A stretch of 64,000 bases of DNA from an uncultured Clostridia bacterium (GTDB lineage Bacteria; Bacillota; Clostridia; Christensenellales; UBA1242): the NCBI GenBank assembly GCA_944377165.1, contig CALWEJ010000007.1, forward strand, positions 1 to 64,000, in the 5' to 3' direction. Below the pieces are notes generated by a model. The model did not search any database. It was given only the letters and a program-made list of their open reading frames with translations, and was not told the origin of the DNA. Numbering within the stretch: the first letter of the stretch is position 1; each line of letters begins with the position of its first letter. The position numbers and the translations under genes are program-made. Of the stretch, positions 44,771 through 53,445 are shown piece by piece.

Positions 44771-45352
44771 TTATAATCGTTTAATTGTGTATGCTAGAAA
44801 GTGCTTGCTATCATACTCTAATTTATATTTGTCGTACTTAAACTTTGGATAATGTTCTGGGTGCGGATTTCTAAATTTCTTTTTCTTAATAATTTTAAAG
44901 CCCTTTTCCTTCAAGTATTCTTCAATATATCTAAAGTGAACGCACGGGTCTTCTAATACGTCAATAATTATATAATAATCTGACTTAATATCCATAATAT
45001 GACCGAACATACTTTCAAAAGAATTATTGAAATGTAGAGCTTCGCCTAGCGACAAATGTACTAGACATAAATCATATTGTTTCCTAAAAGTTGTTTCACA
45101 AATGTTGGCTTCAACTGTTTCTAGTCGGTCACTATCAATAGAATTTTCTAGCATATTTTTCTTTCTATTGTCACCCGGAAAAATTACAGCATCTACCTTA
45201 GCAGTAGGAAAATATTTCAACAAAATACTTGCACTAACTTTACCGCTACCCGCGTCGATAACTTTCTTTATCTCATCTTTTTTTAGCGGTTTAATCATAG
45301 TGTGTACCATTCTATCGTGTATTGTTTTAGATGTATCAAACAATTTTTCCAT
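44771..45352 (-). CDS. Putative SAM-dependent methyltransferase of unknown specificity
   Basis: A 193-residue Rossmann-like protein. Residues about 30-40 (KKVIDAGSGKVSASILLKYF) look like methyltransferase motif I, AVIFPGD like motif II, and YDLCLVHLSLGEALHF like motif IV. The C-terminal half is lysine-rich with NPHPEHYPKFKYDKY. No family I can name. It lies 17 bp after a second unknown gene at the end of the typA-dtd operon, with a AAAGGTAGGGG ribosome site. RNA modification is suggested by neighbours only. Confidence 0.6.
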   Translation of the reverse strand: MEKLFDTSKTIHDRMVHTMIKPLKKDEIKKVIDAGSGKVSASILLKYFPTAKVDAVIFPGDNRKKNMLENSIDSDRLETVEANICETTFRKQYDLCLVHLSLGEALHFNNSFESMFGHIMDIKSDYYIIIDVLEDPCVHFRYIEEYLKEKGFKIIKKKKFRNPHPEHYPKFKYDKYKLEYDSKHFLAYTIKRL

Positions 45353-45369
45353 ATACCCCTACCTTTTAA

Positions 45370-45744
45370 TTATGGAAGATTTAATTTTGAATTTAAGTTG
45401 CTAGCCTTATATTCTTCATATTTCATAACTACACAAGTTGGACCGTGCTCGCGCAACTCGTCTAACATATCTGGAAATAATTTATCTAACTTGTTTAAAA
45501 AGGAAAATTTGTGCTTAGATTTCAGTAATTTTCTCACCGCATCATTGTCCATTTCTCTATGTCTACCCAAGAAATACCATAAATGTGCAATTTGATAGTA
45601 CTGTAAATCGGTTAAGAATTTAAATTCGTTCTCGCTAAAGTTTGCATACGGACTTTTAAGTTCTTTCCGCTCAGCGACAATATCCGCATTCTTTTTTGCA
45701 TTTTTCAAATATGTAGTTAGTTCGCGTATTAAAGTCTTTTCCAT
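45370..45744 (-). CDS. Unidentified small helical protein in the dtd operon
   Basis: A 124-residue, mostly helical and highly charged protein with the segment FKFLTDLQYYQIAHLWYFLGRHREMD and a Cys in GPTCVVMKY. There is no signal peptide or membrane segment. I place the start at ATG 45744, which has GAAGGA upstream and begins 11 bp after dtd; a TTG five codons earlier overlaps dtd and lacks a ribosome site. Conserved position between dtd and a methyltransferase-like gene suggests a translation-related role, but nothing in the sequence proves it. Confidence 0.65.
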   Translation of the reverse strand: MEKTLIRELTTYLKNAKKNADIVAERKELKSPYANFSENEFKFLTDLQYYQIAHLWYFLGRHREMDNDAVRKLLKSKHKFSFLNKLDKLFPDMLDELREHGPTCVVMKYEEYKASNLNSKLNLP

Positions 45745-45755
45745 ATGATTTTCCT

Positions 45756-46190
45756 TCAATATTCTTTATAGATTGTGACCGGCCCGTCTAGGGTTGTTTC
45801 TATCATCATATCTTCGCCGAATGCACCTAATTTTACTTTCACACCAAGTGAAGTTAATTCGTCGGCGAGTTTTAGATAGAGCGATTTTGCTTGCGTTTTA
45901 TCTGCTGATAAACTGAAATCTGGTCTTGCGCCTGTCCCTGAGCCTGTACATAAAGTAAAATTAGATACAAGCAAAACTTCGCCGTTTATATTAAGCACAC
46001 TATCATTCAATTTATTATCGCGCTCAAAGATTCGTATAGTCGCGATTTTGTTAGCGCAATGTTTAACTTGTTCCATTCCGTCGCCCTTGCATACTCCTAC
46101 AAGCACAATTAGCCCTTTACCAATTTCGCTAATAAGCTCGCCACTGACGGTAAGTTTTGCTGACTTCACTCTTTCAATAACTATTCGCAT
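45756..46190 (-). CDS. dtd: D-aminoacyl-tRNA deacylase
   Basis: A 144-residue DTD that removes D-amino acids (and Gly from tRNA-Ala) from tRNA. The SQFTL motif appears as SNFTL, and the Gly-cisPro motif NxGPVT appears as LDGPVTI. Length and the opening MRIVIERVKSAKLTV are standard. The ribosome site is weak (GGATAAAGG), and the gene begins 5 bp after yqeY, so coupling is likely. Confidence 0.93.
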   Translation of the reverse strand: MRIVIERVKSAKLTVSGELISEIGKGLIVLVGVCKGDGMEQVKHCANKIATIRIFERDNKLNDSVLNINGEVLLVSNFTLCTGSGTGARPDFSLSADKTQAKSLYLKLADELTSLGVKVKLGAFGEDMMIETTLDGPVTIYKEY

Positions 46191-46195
46191 AGCCT

Positions 46196-46615
46196 TTATC
46201 CGCGCGCTATTTTATTAACAAGGCTCATATCAACTTTACCTTTAAAGTTAGCGCTAAAATGTTTCATAACAGCGCCTAGTGACTTATCATCAAGTTTAGT
46301 GATTTCTGCCTTAATCTCTTCTTCACTCATCATCTTAGGAAGATATTTTTCAATGATTTGTTTTTGTTTTTCTATATTTTCCGCTTCTTCCGCGTTTCCA
46401 GCCTTGATATAGTTTTCTTTTTCTTCAGTTAATTCCTTTTGAGTCTTTTGCAAAATAGCGATGACGTCCGCGTCTGTTTGCTCTTTGCCTTTTTCTTTAA
46501 GTTCAATATTGTTTAATAAAACTTTATTCATAACTACGCCATAAATTGCGCGCGCCAAACTATCGTGTTCTTTCATTGCCATTAAATTTGCTTTCTTAAT
46601 CTCATCAATAATCAT
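46196..46615 (-). CDS. YqeY/GatB-tail domain protein
   Basis: A 139-residue protein of the YqeY family: a helical bundle ending in the GatB-C-like domain (ITKLDDKSLGAVMKHFSANFKGKVDMSLVNKIARG). The tail of GatB with this fold contacts tRNA in the amidotransferase, so YqeY is thought to bind tRNA, though its role is unproven. AAGGAG precedes the ATG. It sits between a WapI-like gene and dtd. Confidence 0.9.
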   Translation of the reverse strand: MIIDEIKKANLMAMKEHDSLARAIYGVVMNKVLLNNIELKEKGKEQTDADVIAILQKTQKELTEEKENYIKAGNAEEAENIEKQKQIIEKYLPKMMSEEEIKAEITKLDDKSLGAVMKHFSANFKGKVDMSLVNKIARG

Positions 46616-46626
46616 ACTCTCTCCTT

Positions 46627-47052
46627 TTATCTTTCTCTAAATTTTTTAGAAAGTTTAATAAATTCATTATAGAAGTATTCAAATTCATTCTCGTTTGCTA
46701 TATGTGTAAAATCAATTTTCTCTTTTGTGGCAGAATTACAAATATATTTTATATGAAATATATATTCATTTTTGTTTTTAGTACAATCTATTTTTAAATA
46801 TGGTTCTATTGTATCTAAGAAACAATGGTCTATCTCTTGATTTTTTAGTTTTGTCAATTTGTCAACAAAATCAGTTAGTTCCATTGAAAGTACACACGCA
46901 CGTGAATATTTATCCACATAATCTAAATCGTCATACTTGATAGTAATAATCAACCAATTATTATCCCAATGCTCGCCGTTTTCTTTATACTCAAATTCAT
47001 AACCTGATATATCAATATCTAAAGTATAGCCTTTTTCATTTACGAATGTTAT
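46627..47052 (-). CDS. WapI-type immunity-like protein with no canonical start codon
   Basis: The frame encodes about 142 residues. It opens ITFVNEKGYTLDIDISGYEF, passes HWDNNWLIITIKYDD and SRACVLSMELTDFVDKL, and ends with FLDTIEPYLKI...KKFRER. This order resembles WapI-family immunity proteins, small beta-rich partners of secreted contact-dependent toxins. A TTG at 46953 would drop the first 33 residues, including conserved strands. The better-placed ribosome site (AGGAG at 47057-47062) is followed in frame only by ATA codons (47055-47050). The start is therefore either non-standard or a mutated ATG. No WapA/Rhs-type toxin is in the window. Confidence 0.5.
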   Translation of the reverse strand: MTFVNEKGYTLDIDISGYEFEYKENGEHWDNNWLIITIKYDDLDYVDKYSRACVLSMELTDFVDKLTKLKNQEIDHCFLDTIEPYLKIDCTKNKNEYIFHIKYICNSATKEKIDFTHIANENEFEYFYNEFIKLSKKFRER

Positions 47053-47078
47053 TATTTCTCCTATAAATTACGCTTACT

Positions 47079-48515
47079 TTATTCTTTAAACACGTCGTCT
47101 ATGTCGTCGTTAGCAACAGGTGTTAAGACAACGTCTTTTTGTACTTTGCTAGTATTTTTTGTGTATAAAGTGTCTTTCCCCGGCTCGTAGAATTGTGTAT
47201 ATTCGCTTCTCCACTTAATAGGAATAGTTCCGCGCATACCATTTCTATGCTTTGCGATAACTAGCGAATAATCTAGCGCGTCGTCGTCGCTATTTTCGTC
47301 CGCATCTTTACTTGCAATATCTGCTATAAACATAACAATATCTGCATCTTGTTCGATACTACCTGACTCTCTAAGGTCACTTAATTGCGGAGTCTTATCT
47401 GTACGTTTCTCGCTCTCACGGTTTAATTGTGAAAGTAAGATTATAGGGACTTCTAGTTCACGTGCAGCAAGCTTAATTGCACGTGTAAATTCTGCGACTT
47501 CTTGCTGACGATTGACTTCTTTGCCTTCATTCTTACTTTTCATAAGTTGAAGATAGTCAATAATGACCATATCTAGCCCATTTTGCGCCTTTAATCTACG
47601 GCATTTAGATAGTATATCTGCTGGAGTGACATTTGTAGTGTCGTCTATATATATATTTGAATTTTCTAATATTTTCTTTGTTTCAAAAAGTGTAGCCCAA
47701 ACGTTATTGTCTTTCGTCCCGCCCTTAATTAAGTTCATATCGACTCTACCGGTCGAACAAATGAAACGTTGTGCAACTTGTAAACTTGACATTTCTAGGT
47801 CGAACATTGCAATAGATTTTCCGTACTTCAATGCTGCGTTTACTGCGAAATTCACGGCAAGAGTAGTTTTACCAATACCCGGACGCGCCGCAATGATAAT
47901 AAGTTCACCCGGTTTAAATCCGTTTGTATATCTATCAAGTGTAGGGAAGCCAACTTTAATACCCATATTTGCATTAGGGTCAATCGAGATTTTTTCCATT
48001 AAATCAATAGCCTCCGTCACCCCTTTACGAATATGCTCAAGTGTATTTGTGCGCTTAGTTTGTGCTATATCAAAAATAGTTTTTTCTGCGTTCGCTAGAA
48101 CGTAATCAGCAGTATTTCCTTCGAAAGCTTCATTGATAATTCTTTGACTAGCATCAATGACTTGTCGCAAAATACTGTCATTCCTGATTATATCCATATA
48201 ATGCTTATAGTTAGCCGCGCTTGGTACAAAGTTAGTTAAATCAGTGATATAACTAAGCCCACCAACTTCTTCTAACTCACCCTTTTTAGTAAGTGCTGTG
48301 CTAACTGTGACGTAATCAATAGGCACACCTGACGAATAAATATCTAGCATTGCCTTATAAATTTTCTTATGCGCGGTAGAATAAAAATCGTTTTCATTCA
48401 GTTGCGGAAAGACGTCCGCACACGCATCGCTTGAAATGAAAAGTGAGCCAAGCAGACTTTGCTCAGCTTCCAAATCATTAGGCATAATTCTAGGTTTAGA
48501 TAAATTCTTTTCCAT
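47079..48515 (-). CDS. dnaB: Replicative DNA helicase
   Basis: A 478-residue hexameric helicase (DnaC in B. subtilis naming). The N-terminal DnaB_N helical domain begins MPNDLEAEQSLLGSLF. Walker A is ARPGIGKTTLA, Walker B VIIDYLQLM, and the arginine-finger region RESGSIEQDAD, KHRNGMRGTI follow. It unwinds DNA at the fork. AGGAGG precedes the ATG. It is third in an operon headed by typA. The usual rplI/yybT partners upstream are absent. Confidence 0.96.
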   Translation of the reverse strand: MEKNLSKPRIMPNDLEAEQSLLGSLFISSDACADVFPQLNENDFYSTAHKKIYKAMLDIYSSGVPIDYVTVSTALTKKGELEEVGGLSYITDLTNFVPSAANYKHYMDIIRNDSILRQVIDASQRIINEAFEGNTADYVLANAEKTIFDIAQTKRTNTLEHIRKGVTEAIDLMEKISIDPNANMGIKVGFPTLDRYTNGFKPGELIIIAARPGIGKTTLAVNFAVNAALKYGKSIAMFDLEMSSLQVAQRFICSTGRVDMNLIKGGTKDNNVWATLFETKKILENSNIYIDDTTNVTPADILSKCRRLKAQNGLDMVIIDYLQLMKSKNEGKEVNRQQEVAEFTRAIKLAARELEVPIILLSQLNRESEKRTDKTPQLSDLRESGSIEQDADIVMFIADIASKDADENSDDDALDYSLVIAKHRNGMRGTIPIKWRSEYTQFYEPGKDTLYTKNTSKVQKDVVLTPVANDDIDDVFKE

Positions 48516-48523
48516 CTTTCCTC

Positions 48524-48787
48524 CTACTTAAATACGTCCTTTTTATCTTCTAATATTTCGCTATCTTTTTTGCGTTTTTCTTTCGCGCGCACAATGAGTT
48601 CTTCAATGAGTACCACTATACCCATTATAAGTACGAAAATCGCTATTTGCAACGCGTCGCTCGTTATAATATTACGCATAAGAAAAGCAAAAATAAGAAG
48701 AAACGGCAAAGTCCACAAAACAGTAATCGCAATACGCTTTGCGACTCTCATAAAACTTTGCGCTATTTCTTCATTATTATTTTTCAT
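48524..48787 (-). CDS. Small two-helix membrane protein
   Basis: An 87-residue protein with two hydrophobic segments (about residues 20-38 and 47-63) and charged termini; the C-terminus is Lys/Asp/Glu-rich. Its ATG overlaps the stop of typA (TAATG type), so it is translationally coupled to it, and dnaB starts 8 bp after it. No family recognised. Confidence 0.65.
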   Translation of the reverse strand: MKNNNEEIAQSFMRVAKRIAITVLWTLPFLLIFAFLMRNIITSDALQIAIFVLIMGIVVLIEELIVRAKEKRKKDSEILEDKKDVFK

Positions 48788-50604
48788 TATATCTCCGCGT
48801 TAGGTTTTCTACTCTTAGCACGTAATGAGTGGTCAAGTATGCGTTTCCTAATTCTTATAGACTTCGGTGTCACTTCAACTAATTCGTCGTCTGAAATAAA
48901 TTCAAGCGCTTCTTCTAGTGTTAAAGGTTGAATAGGAGTAAGTCTAAGTGCTTCATCGCTCGAACTTGAACGTGTGTTTGTAAGTTGCTTTTTCTTACAT
49001 ACATTAACGACAATATCTTCGCCTTTAGGGTTAGCGCCAACGACTTCGCCCATATATACTTTTTCGCCCGGCTTTACAAGTAATCTTCCGCGACCTTGTG
49101 CATTGAATAGACCGTAAGTAATTGCTTCTCCCGTTTCGTATGAAATCAACGAACCGAATGTTCTTCCTCCAATTTCTCCCTTATATGGTTGATAACTATC
49201 AAATACACTAGACATTACACCTTCACCGCGTGTATCTGTAAGCATCTGTGATTTATAGCCAAATAGTCCTCTACTTGGAACTAAGAATTGCAAACGCATT
49301 CTGCTTCCGATAGGTGACATATCTAATAACTCACCTTTCTTAGTACCCATTGACTGCATTATTGTACCGACGCAATCTTCTGGCACGTCAAGCACAACTT
49401 TATCTATAGGCTCGCACTTCACCCCGTCAATCATTTTAAATAATACACGTGGACGGCTTACTTGGAATTCGTAATCATCTCTGCGCATATTTTCAATCAA
49501 AATAGATAGGTGCATTTCTCCACGACCGCGCACTTTGAATTGGTCAGCGGTATCTCCGTCTTGTACTTGTAAAGACAAATCTTTAACGGCCTCTTTATAT
49601 AGTCTATCTTTGATATGACGGCTAGTCACATATTTTCCTTCCTTGCCTGCGAATGGACTATCGTTAACCATAAATGTCATTTCAACACTAGGTTCACTAA
49701 TCTTCACGAAAGGTAGTGCCTGCATTTCACTACTTTCGCTAACTGTATCTCCGATAGTTATATCTGGAATACCTGCTAGACAAATAATATCACCTGCTAA
49801 GCCTTCTTCGATAGGGTCACGTTTAAGTCCGTCAAAGTTAAAGATATTTACGACTTTCCCAGAATAGCGCTTTGAAGAATCAAAATAGTTCATAATATAA
49901 ACTGTTTGATTGAGTTTTACGTGCCCTGACTCTACTTTACCAACTGCTAATTTACCTAAATAATCGTTTTGCTCAGTAGAAGATATTAGCATTTGGAAAG
50001 GTGCATTGACGTCTGTCTTAGGTGGGTCAATATGATTAACAATCGCTTGGAAAAGTGGCTCCATATTAATGCCCGGCTTTTTATAATCAGTCGTTGCAAC
50101 ACCTGCACGTGCTGAAGCATAAATTATTGGGCTATTTAACTGCTCATCACTCGCGTTAAGATCGAGCATAAGCTCAAGTACTTCATCTGCGACTACGTCT
50201 AAGCGCGCATCTGGACGGTCAATCTTGTTTATAACTATGACTACTTTTAAGTTAAGTTCGAGCGCTTTTTCAAGTACAAAACGAGTCTGAGGCATTGGAC
50301 CTTCGAACGCGTCAACGACAAGCAACACTCCGTCCACCATTTTTAATACACGTTCAACTTCTCCGCCGAAGTCTGCGTGTCCGGGAGTATCAACGATGTT
50401 AATCTTAACACCCTTGTAAAATGCAGAACAGTTTTTACTTAAAATTGTAATACCTCTTTCTCTCTCAAGTGCATTAGAGTCCATCACTCTATCTTGCACT
50501 TCTTGGTTATCACGAAAAATTCCGCCTTGTTTAAGTAAGGCGTTTACTAGGCTGGTCTTACCGTGGTCTACGTGTGCTATAATTGCAATATTTCTAATTT
50601 CCAT
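48787..50604 (-). CDS. typA: Translational GTPase TypA/BipA
   Basis: A 605-residue GTPase. G1 is HVDHGKTS (residues 11-18), G2 RGITI, G3 [15 protein letters not shown] and G4 NKIDRPDA. The EF-G-like domains II, III and V follow, with the BipA-specific C-terminal domain ([19 protein letters not shown]...). It acts on 70S ribosomes during assembly and under stress. AAAGGA precedes the ATG. First gene of a long minus-strand operon through to the methyltransferase-like gene. Confidence 0.96.
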   Translation of the reverse strand: MEIRNIAIIAHVDHGKTSLVNALLKQGGIFRDNQEVQDRVMDSNALERERGITILSKNCSAFYKGVKINIVDTPGHADFGGEVERVLKMVDGVLLVVDAFEGPMPQTRFVLEKALELNLKVVIVINKIDRPDARLDVVADEVLELMLDLNASDEQLNSPIIYASARAGVATTDYKKPGINMEPLFQAIVNHIDPPKTDVNAPFQMLISSTEQNDYLGKLAVGKVESGHVKLNQTVYIMNYFDSSKRYSGKVVNIFNFDGLKRDPIEEGLAGDIICLAGIPDITIGDTVSESSEMQALPFVKISEPSVEMTFMVNDSPFAGKEGKYVTSRHIKDRLYKEAVKDLSLQVQDGDTADQFKVRGRGEMHLSILIENMRRDDYEFQVSRPRVLFKMIDGVKCEPIDKVVLDVPEDCVGTIMQSMGTKKGELLDMSPIGSRMRLQFLVPSRGLFGYKSQMLTDTRGEGVMSSVFDSYQPYKGEIGGRTFGSLISYETGEAITYGLFNAQGRGRLLVKPGEKVYMGEVVGANPKGEDIVVNVCKKKQLTNTRSSSSDEALRLTPIQPLTLEEALEFISDDELVEVTPKSIRIRKRILDHSLRAKSRKPNAEI

Positions 50605-51061
50605 AAGTCATTCCTTTTAAAATACAATATATACTACCACAAAACAAAAAAAATAGCAATAATTATAACAAAATAAAGTATATAAATAATCAAATAAATT
50701 AATAAATAATATTATAATTTTATTTATGATATAAACATACTAGACAAAATAAAATACATTTACTTTAAACTTTATGATAAACAAACTAAGTATAGGCTCA
50801 TCTTTTGAACGAAATTTAGTTCAACTTATTAATTATTATAAATATAAAAATATTTAAATTGCTATTAGAGATAAAAATAATTCCATTCTAATTAAAAATC
50901 TAATTAAAAATATTGTAATAATTTATATATTTATTATTTTTAGCTAAAATTGTTGATACTATTAACAAAATATTAAAAAACTACTATAAAATAGTTGATT
51001 TTTTGTGCGCTATTTGATAGCATTTTTATAGTTGAAGTTTTCAACAAGAAAGGAGAAAATT
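50605..51061. other. Divergent intergenic region between typA and HU
   Basis: About 457 AT-rich bases with no open frame. A weak hairpin AACTAC/TAGTT near 50980-51000 is followed by Ts on the plus strand. It should contain the promoters for both flanking genes; I cannot place them with confidence. Confidence 0.4.
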
Positions 51062-51346
51062 ATGAATACAATTAGTACAGGGGATTTCATTAAACAAGTA
51101 GCAGATGCATCAGGTTGCACTCAAGCTCAAGTTAAAACTATCTTGAACGCTGCCGGCGAGCAAATTAAGACTAATTTAAAAGACGGTAAGGAAATGCATT
51201 TCATTGGCTACTTTAACGTTGGTATTAAGGCTAAAAAAGCAGGCGTTAAACTTAACCCATTCACTGGCGAAAAGATTAAAATCGCAGCTTGCAAAGTACC
51301 TACAGTTAAATTAAGCGCTACATTCAAGAAATTGTTGAAAAAATAG
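51062..51346 (+). CDS. HU-family DNA-binding protein
   Basis: A 94-residue nucleoid protein. The N-terminal helices (STGDFIKQVADASGCTQAQVKTILNAA) lead to the beta-arm saddle: GYFNVGIKAKKAGVKLNPFTGEKIKI, with the Pro-containing arm tip, then the C-terminal VKLSATFKKLLKK. It bends and compacts DNA. The Thr-Gly-Lys arm differs slightly from the RxGRNPxTG consensus (KAGVKLNPFTGEKI). I start at ATG 51062, which has AAAGGAG 6 bases upstream, not at the earlier in-frame ATG. A strong terminator follows. Confidence 0.93.
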   Translation: MNTISTGDFIKQVADASGCTQAQVKTILNAAGEQIKTNLKDGKEMHFIGYFNVGIKAKKAGVKLNPFTGEKIKIAACKVPTVKLSATFKKLLKK

Positions 51347-51374
51347 AAGACGAATTTATTTCGTCTTTTTTTTT
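51347..51374 (+). terminator. Terminator of the HU gene
   Basis: AAGACGAA (51347-51354) pairs with TTCGTCTT (51360-51367), followed by eight Ts; it begins at the stop codon. Confidence 0.85.
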
Positions 51375-51452
51375 ATAAAATTTTTGTTTTATGATAAATT
51401 CATTTGTAATTTTGCATTTTTTTGCTATAATAATTTTAATTAAGGGGGAAAT

Positions 51453-52280
51453 ATGTTAGAAGAATTTGCATTGCTTGCAAGTTTATTTAGTATTGTTATA
51501 GCAATATTTGCAATTATTATTTTACTATTAAAAAAGAATGTCACCGATATTTTAAATAAAGATGTGATTTTATTTGATAAGAATTTTGATATTAAAAAGC
51601 GCGCTATAGATAAGTCATTTGAAGTGCTAGACGAATTAAATCGTGCAGGTTCGAGTATAATTAAAAATGCCGAGTTTAAGTCAAAAGCAGTCGCTTGCTA
51701 TAATGAATTATTGTGTGTAATCGGCAACATAAAAATTGTTGACGAATTTTACTCGCTTGCAATTAGCGGAGAAAAGCCTCTAGATGACAATGTTATCGCG
51801 CGATATAAACTCGATTGCAGAAAGGACATTGGTTTTAGAATTAAAGGTTCTGCCACTTTAAATGAAATTAACCTTGCAGAGAAAAAGAAAACAAAAACCA
51901 AAAATTTCAGCAAAAAAGGTAAAGATAGCGGAATCAAGACAATAAGCGAGCAACCTAAGAATAATGAACCTACCAAGAATGAGCAAGCGGAAAAACCTAC
52001 AAACTCCAATAATGCAAATCCAGCTCAAGTACAAAACACTAATATTAGACCTAATACTTCAACGCCAAATAACGTTCAACCTAACATACCTAAGCCTAAT
52101 ATTAATACAACACAAACTAATACTCAACCTAACCCTACAATCGTGCGTCCTACTCAAAACGCGAATCCAACTACTAACATAAATAGTAAGCCACTTTCTT
52201 CTCCTACACAAAATGCCACACAAAATGATAAGAACATAGAGTCAGAAGAAAAACATCGCGGAAGACCAAAAAAAAGTTAG
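51453..52280 (+). CDS. Membrane-anchored protein with low-complexity linker and C-terminal AT-hook
   Basis: A 275-residue protein. Residues 5-28 form one membrane helix. A helical cytoplasmic-type domain follows (about 35-130), then a Lys-rich stretch, then a long Asn/Pro/Thr/Gln low-complexity region (about 160-255). The last residues are EKHRGRPKKS, a textbook AT-hook core (RGRPKK) that binds the minor groove of A/T tracts. The arrangement would tether AT-rich DNA to the membrane. AAGGGGG precedes the ATG. It lies just after HU, another DNA-binding protein, and has its own terminator. Function is inference. Confidence 0.65.
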   Translation: MLEEFALLASLFSIVIAIFAIIILLLKKNVTDILNKDVILFDKNFDIKKRAIDKSFEVLDELNRAGSSIIKNAEFKSKAVACYNELLCVIGNIKIVDEFYSLAISGEKPLDDNVIARYKLDCRKDIGFRIKGSATLNEINLAEKKKTKTKNFSKKGKDSGIKTISEQPKNNEPTKNEQAEKPTNSNNANPAQVQNTNIRPNTSTPNNVQPNIPKPNINTTQTNTQPNPTIVRPTQNANPTTNINSKPLSSPTQNATQNDKNIESEEKHRGRPKKS

Positions 52281-52283
52281 TAA

Positions 52284-52315
52284 AAATCGCCCAAATTTAA
52301 TAGGGCGATTTTTTA
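52284..52315. terminator. Terminator of the AT-hook gene
   Basis: AAATCGCCC (52284-52292) pairs with GGGCGATTT (52303-52311), followed by Ts. A tracts on the left allow it to serve the minus-strand YcxB-like gene too. Confidence 0.8.
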
Positions 52316-52340
52316 CAATTAATTTATTAATTATGACCAT

Positions 52341-52889
52341 TTACTTGCTTATCTTCGTAATGCCGGACTTGGCATATTTTTCGATTAATTTTCTAAATAA
52401 ATCAATTTCTCCAACAAACGCGTCTTTCTTTACCATAATGAATTTGTTTTTATTAAACACTAATATGAAATCACTATTGTCTTCGCCTGCTGAAGTAAGT
52501 GTATTGAGCTCTATAATCTCTTTATTAGTCATTTCTTCGTTTTTATAAAACTCGACAACGCATCTATTTTCGTCGATAGAAACAATCATATAGTCTTTAT
52601 CCGCTAGACTCTCATTATATATCTTTTTTGAAGCACTCGCTTGTATATTCGGAATAAGCAACATAAAGATTAAAACCCAAAGCAAAATAAAATCCAATGT
52701 CAATCCTAGTGTGTCAATATTCCCTGAAAGTGCGTCTAAAATATTACCAATAAACAAACACGTGAGCCCTATGCTTATCAAAACTATAGAAAGTATCCAG
52801 CAAACTTTCCATTGTCTATTGCTCCACAAGACGAATTTCGCTGCTTTCGAATTATCTTCTAGAGTTAATTTATATTTACAACTAAACAT
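52341..52889 (-). CDS. YcxB-like membrane protein, copy 1
   Basis: A 182-residue protein. Two membrane helices lie at about residues 33-50 and 65-85, followed by a soluble domain with DYMIVSIDENRCVVEFY, ...LTSAGEDNSDFILVFNKNKFIMVKKDAF. This is the layout of the YcxB-like C-terminal domain (PH-like fold), in Firmicutes membrane proteins of unknown role. It is the last gene of the trxB/giant-protein operon, starting 5 bp after its paralogue with AGGTAGG as ribosome site. Confidence 0.75.
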   Translation of the reverse strand: MFSCKYKLTLEDNSKAAKFVLWSNRQWKVCWILSIVLISIGLTCLFIGNILDALSGNIDTLGLTLDFILLWVLIFMLLIPNIQASASKKIYNESLADKDYMIVSIDENRCVVEFYKNEEMTNKEIIELNTLTSAGEDNSDFILVFNKNKFIMVKKDAFVGEIDLFRKLIEKYAKSGITKISK

Positions 52890-52894
52890 AATAC

Positions 52895-53437
52895 CTACCT
52901 TTTATTATTTATTGCTTTACTCATAGATTTTTCTAAATGCGCTTTGAGTTTATTAATATCACCCGTAATATTTGCTTTACGAAGGCAAACATATTCAACT
53001 TTATTGAAAACTAAAATAATTCTATCATTATCTTCAAGAAAACTTGTAAGCGCGCGCAAAGAATGTACATTCTTAGCCATTTCCTGCTCGTCCTTATACA
53101 TAGTTTCAGTACATAAGTCTTTATCAATCTTGATTAATAAATAATCCATATCAGCAAGTTTTTGTTTGTTATATGCTTTCTTTTGTCCGCGCACTAATAT
53201 AATCGGCATTAGAATATAGATAAATTCAAGTATTACAAGTGCACATAATAGCACTATATCCCACACGATTGAATTATGATTAACTATATCTAAGACGAGC
53301 AATGCAATCATCGCGACTATTAATATTGGTATTAGAATCGCGATGATTTTATCTTGCTTCCTCTTTTGTGATTTATAAACATATTTTGAACTAATAATGC
53401 TATCTTCTAATTCAAATTTATATTTGCATTCAAACAT
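52895..53437 (-). CDS. YcxB-like membrane protein, copy 2
   Basis: A 180-residue paralogue of the neighbouring gene with the same MFxCKYKxxLEDS start, two membrane helices (about 33-52 and 60-80) and the LVFNKVEYVCLRKANITGDINKLKAHLEK terminal block. The tandem pair indicates a local duplication with divergence. It begins 8 bp after the giant surface-protein gene, so it is probably co-translated and may help process or anchor it. No direct evidence. Confidence 0.75.
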   Translation of the reverse strand: MFECKYKFELEDSIISSKYVYKSQKRKQDKIIAILIPILIVAMIALLVLDIVNHNSIVWDIVLLCALVILEFIYILMPIILVRGQKKAYNKQKLADMDYLLIKIDKDLCTETMYKDEQEMAKNVHSLRALTSFLEDNDRIILVFNKVEYVCLRKANITGDINKLKAHLEKSMSKAINNKR

Positions 53438-53445
53438 TTAGCCTC

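Noticed and set aside
46627..46953. 108-residue protein starting at TTG
   Set aside because: The same frame continues upstream for 33 residues with family-like sequence and a better ribosome site.
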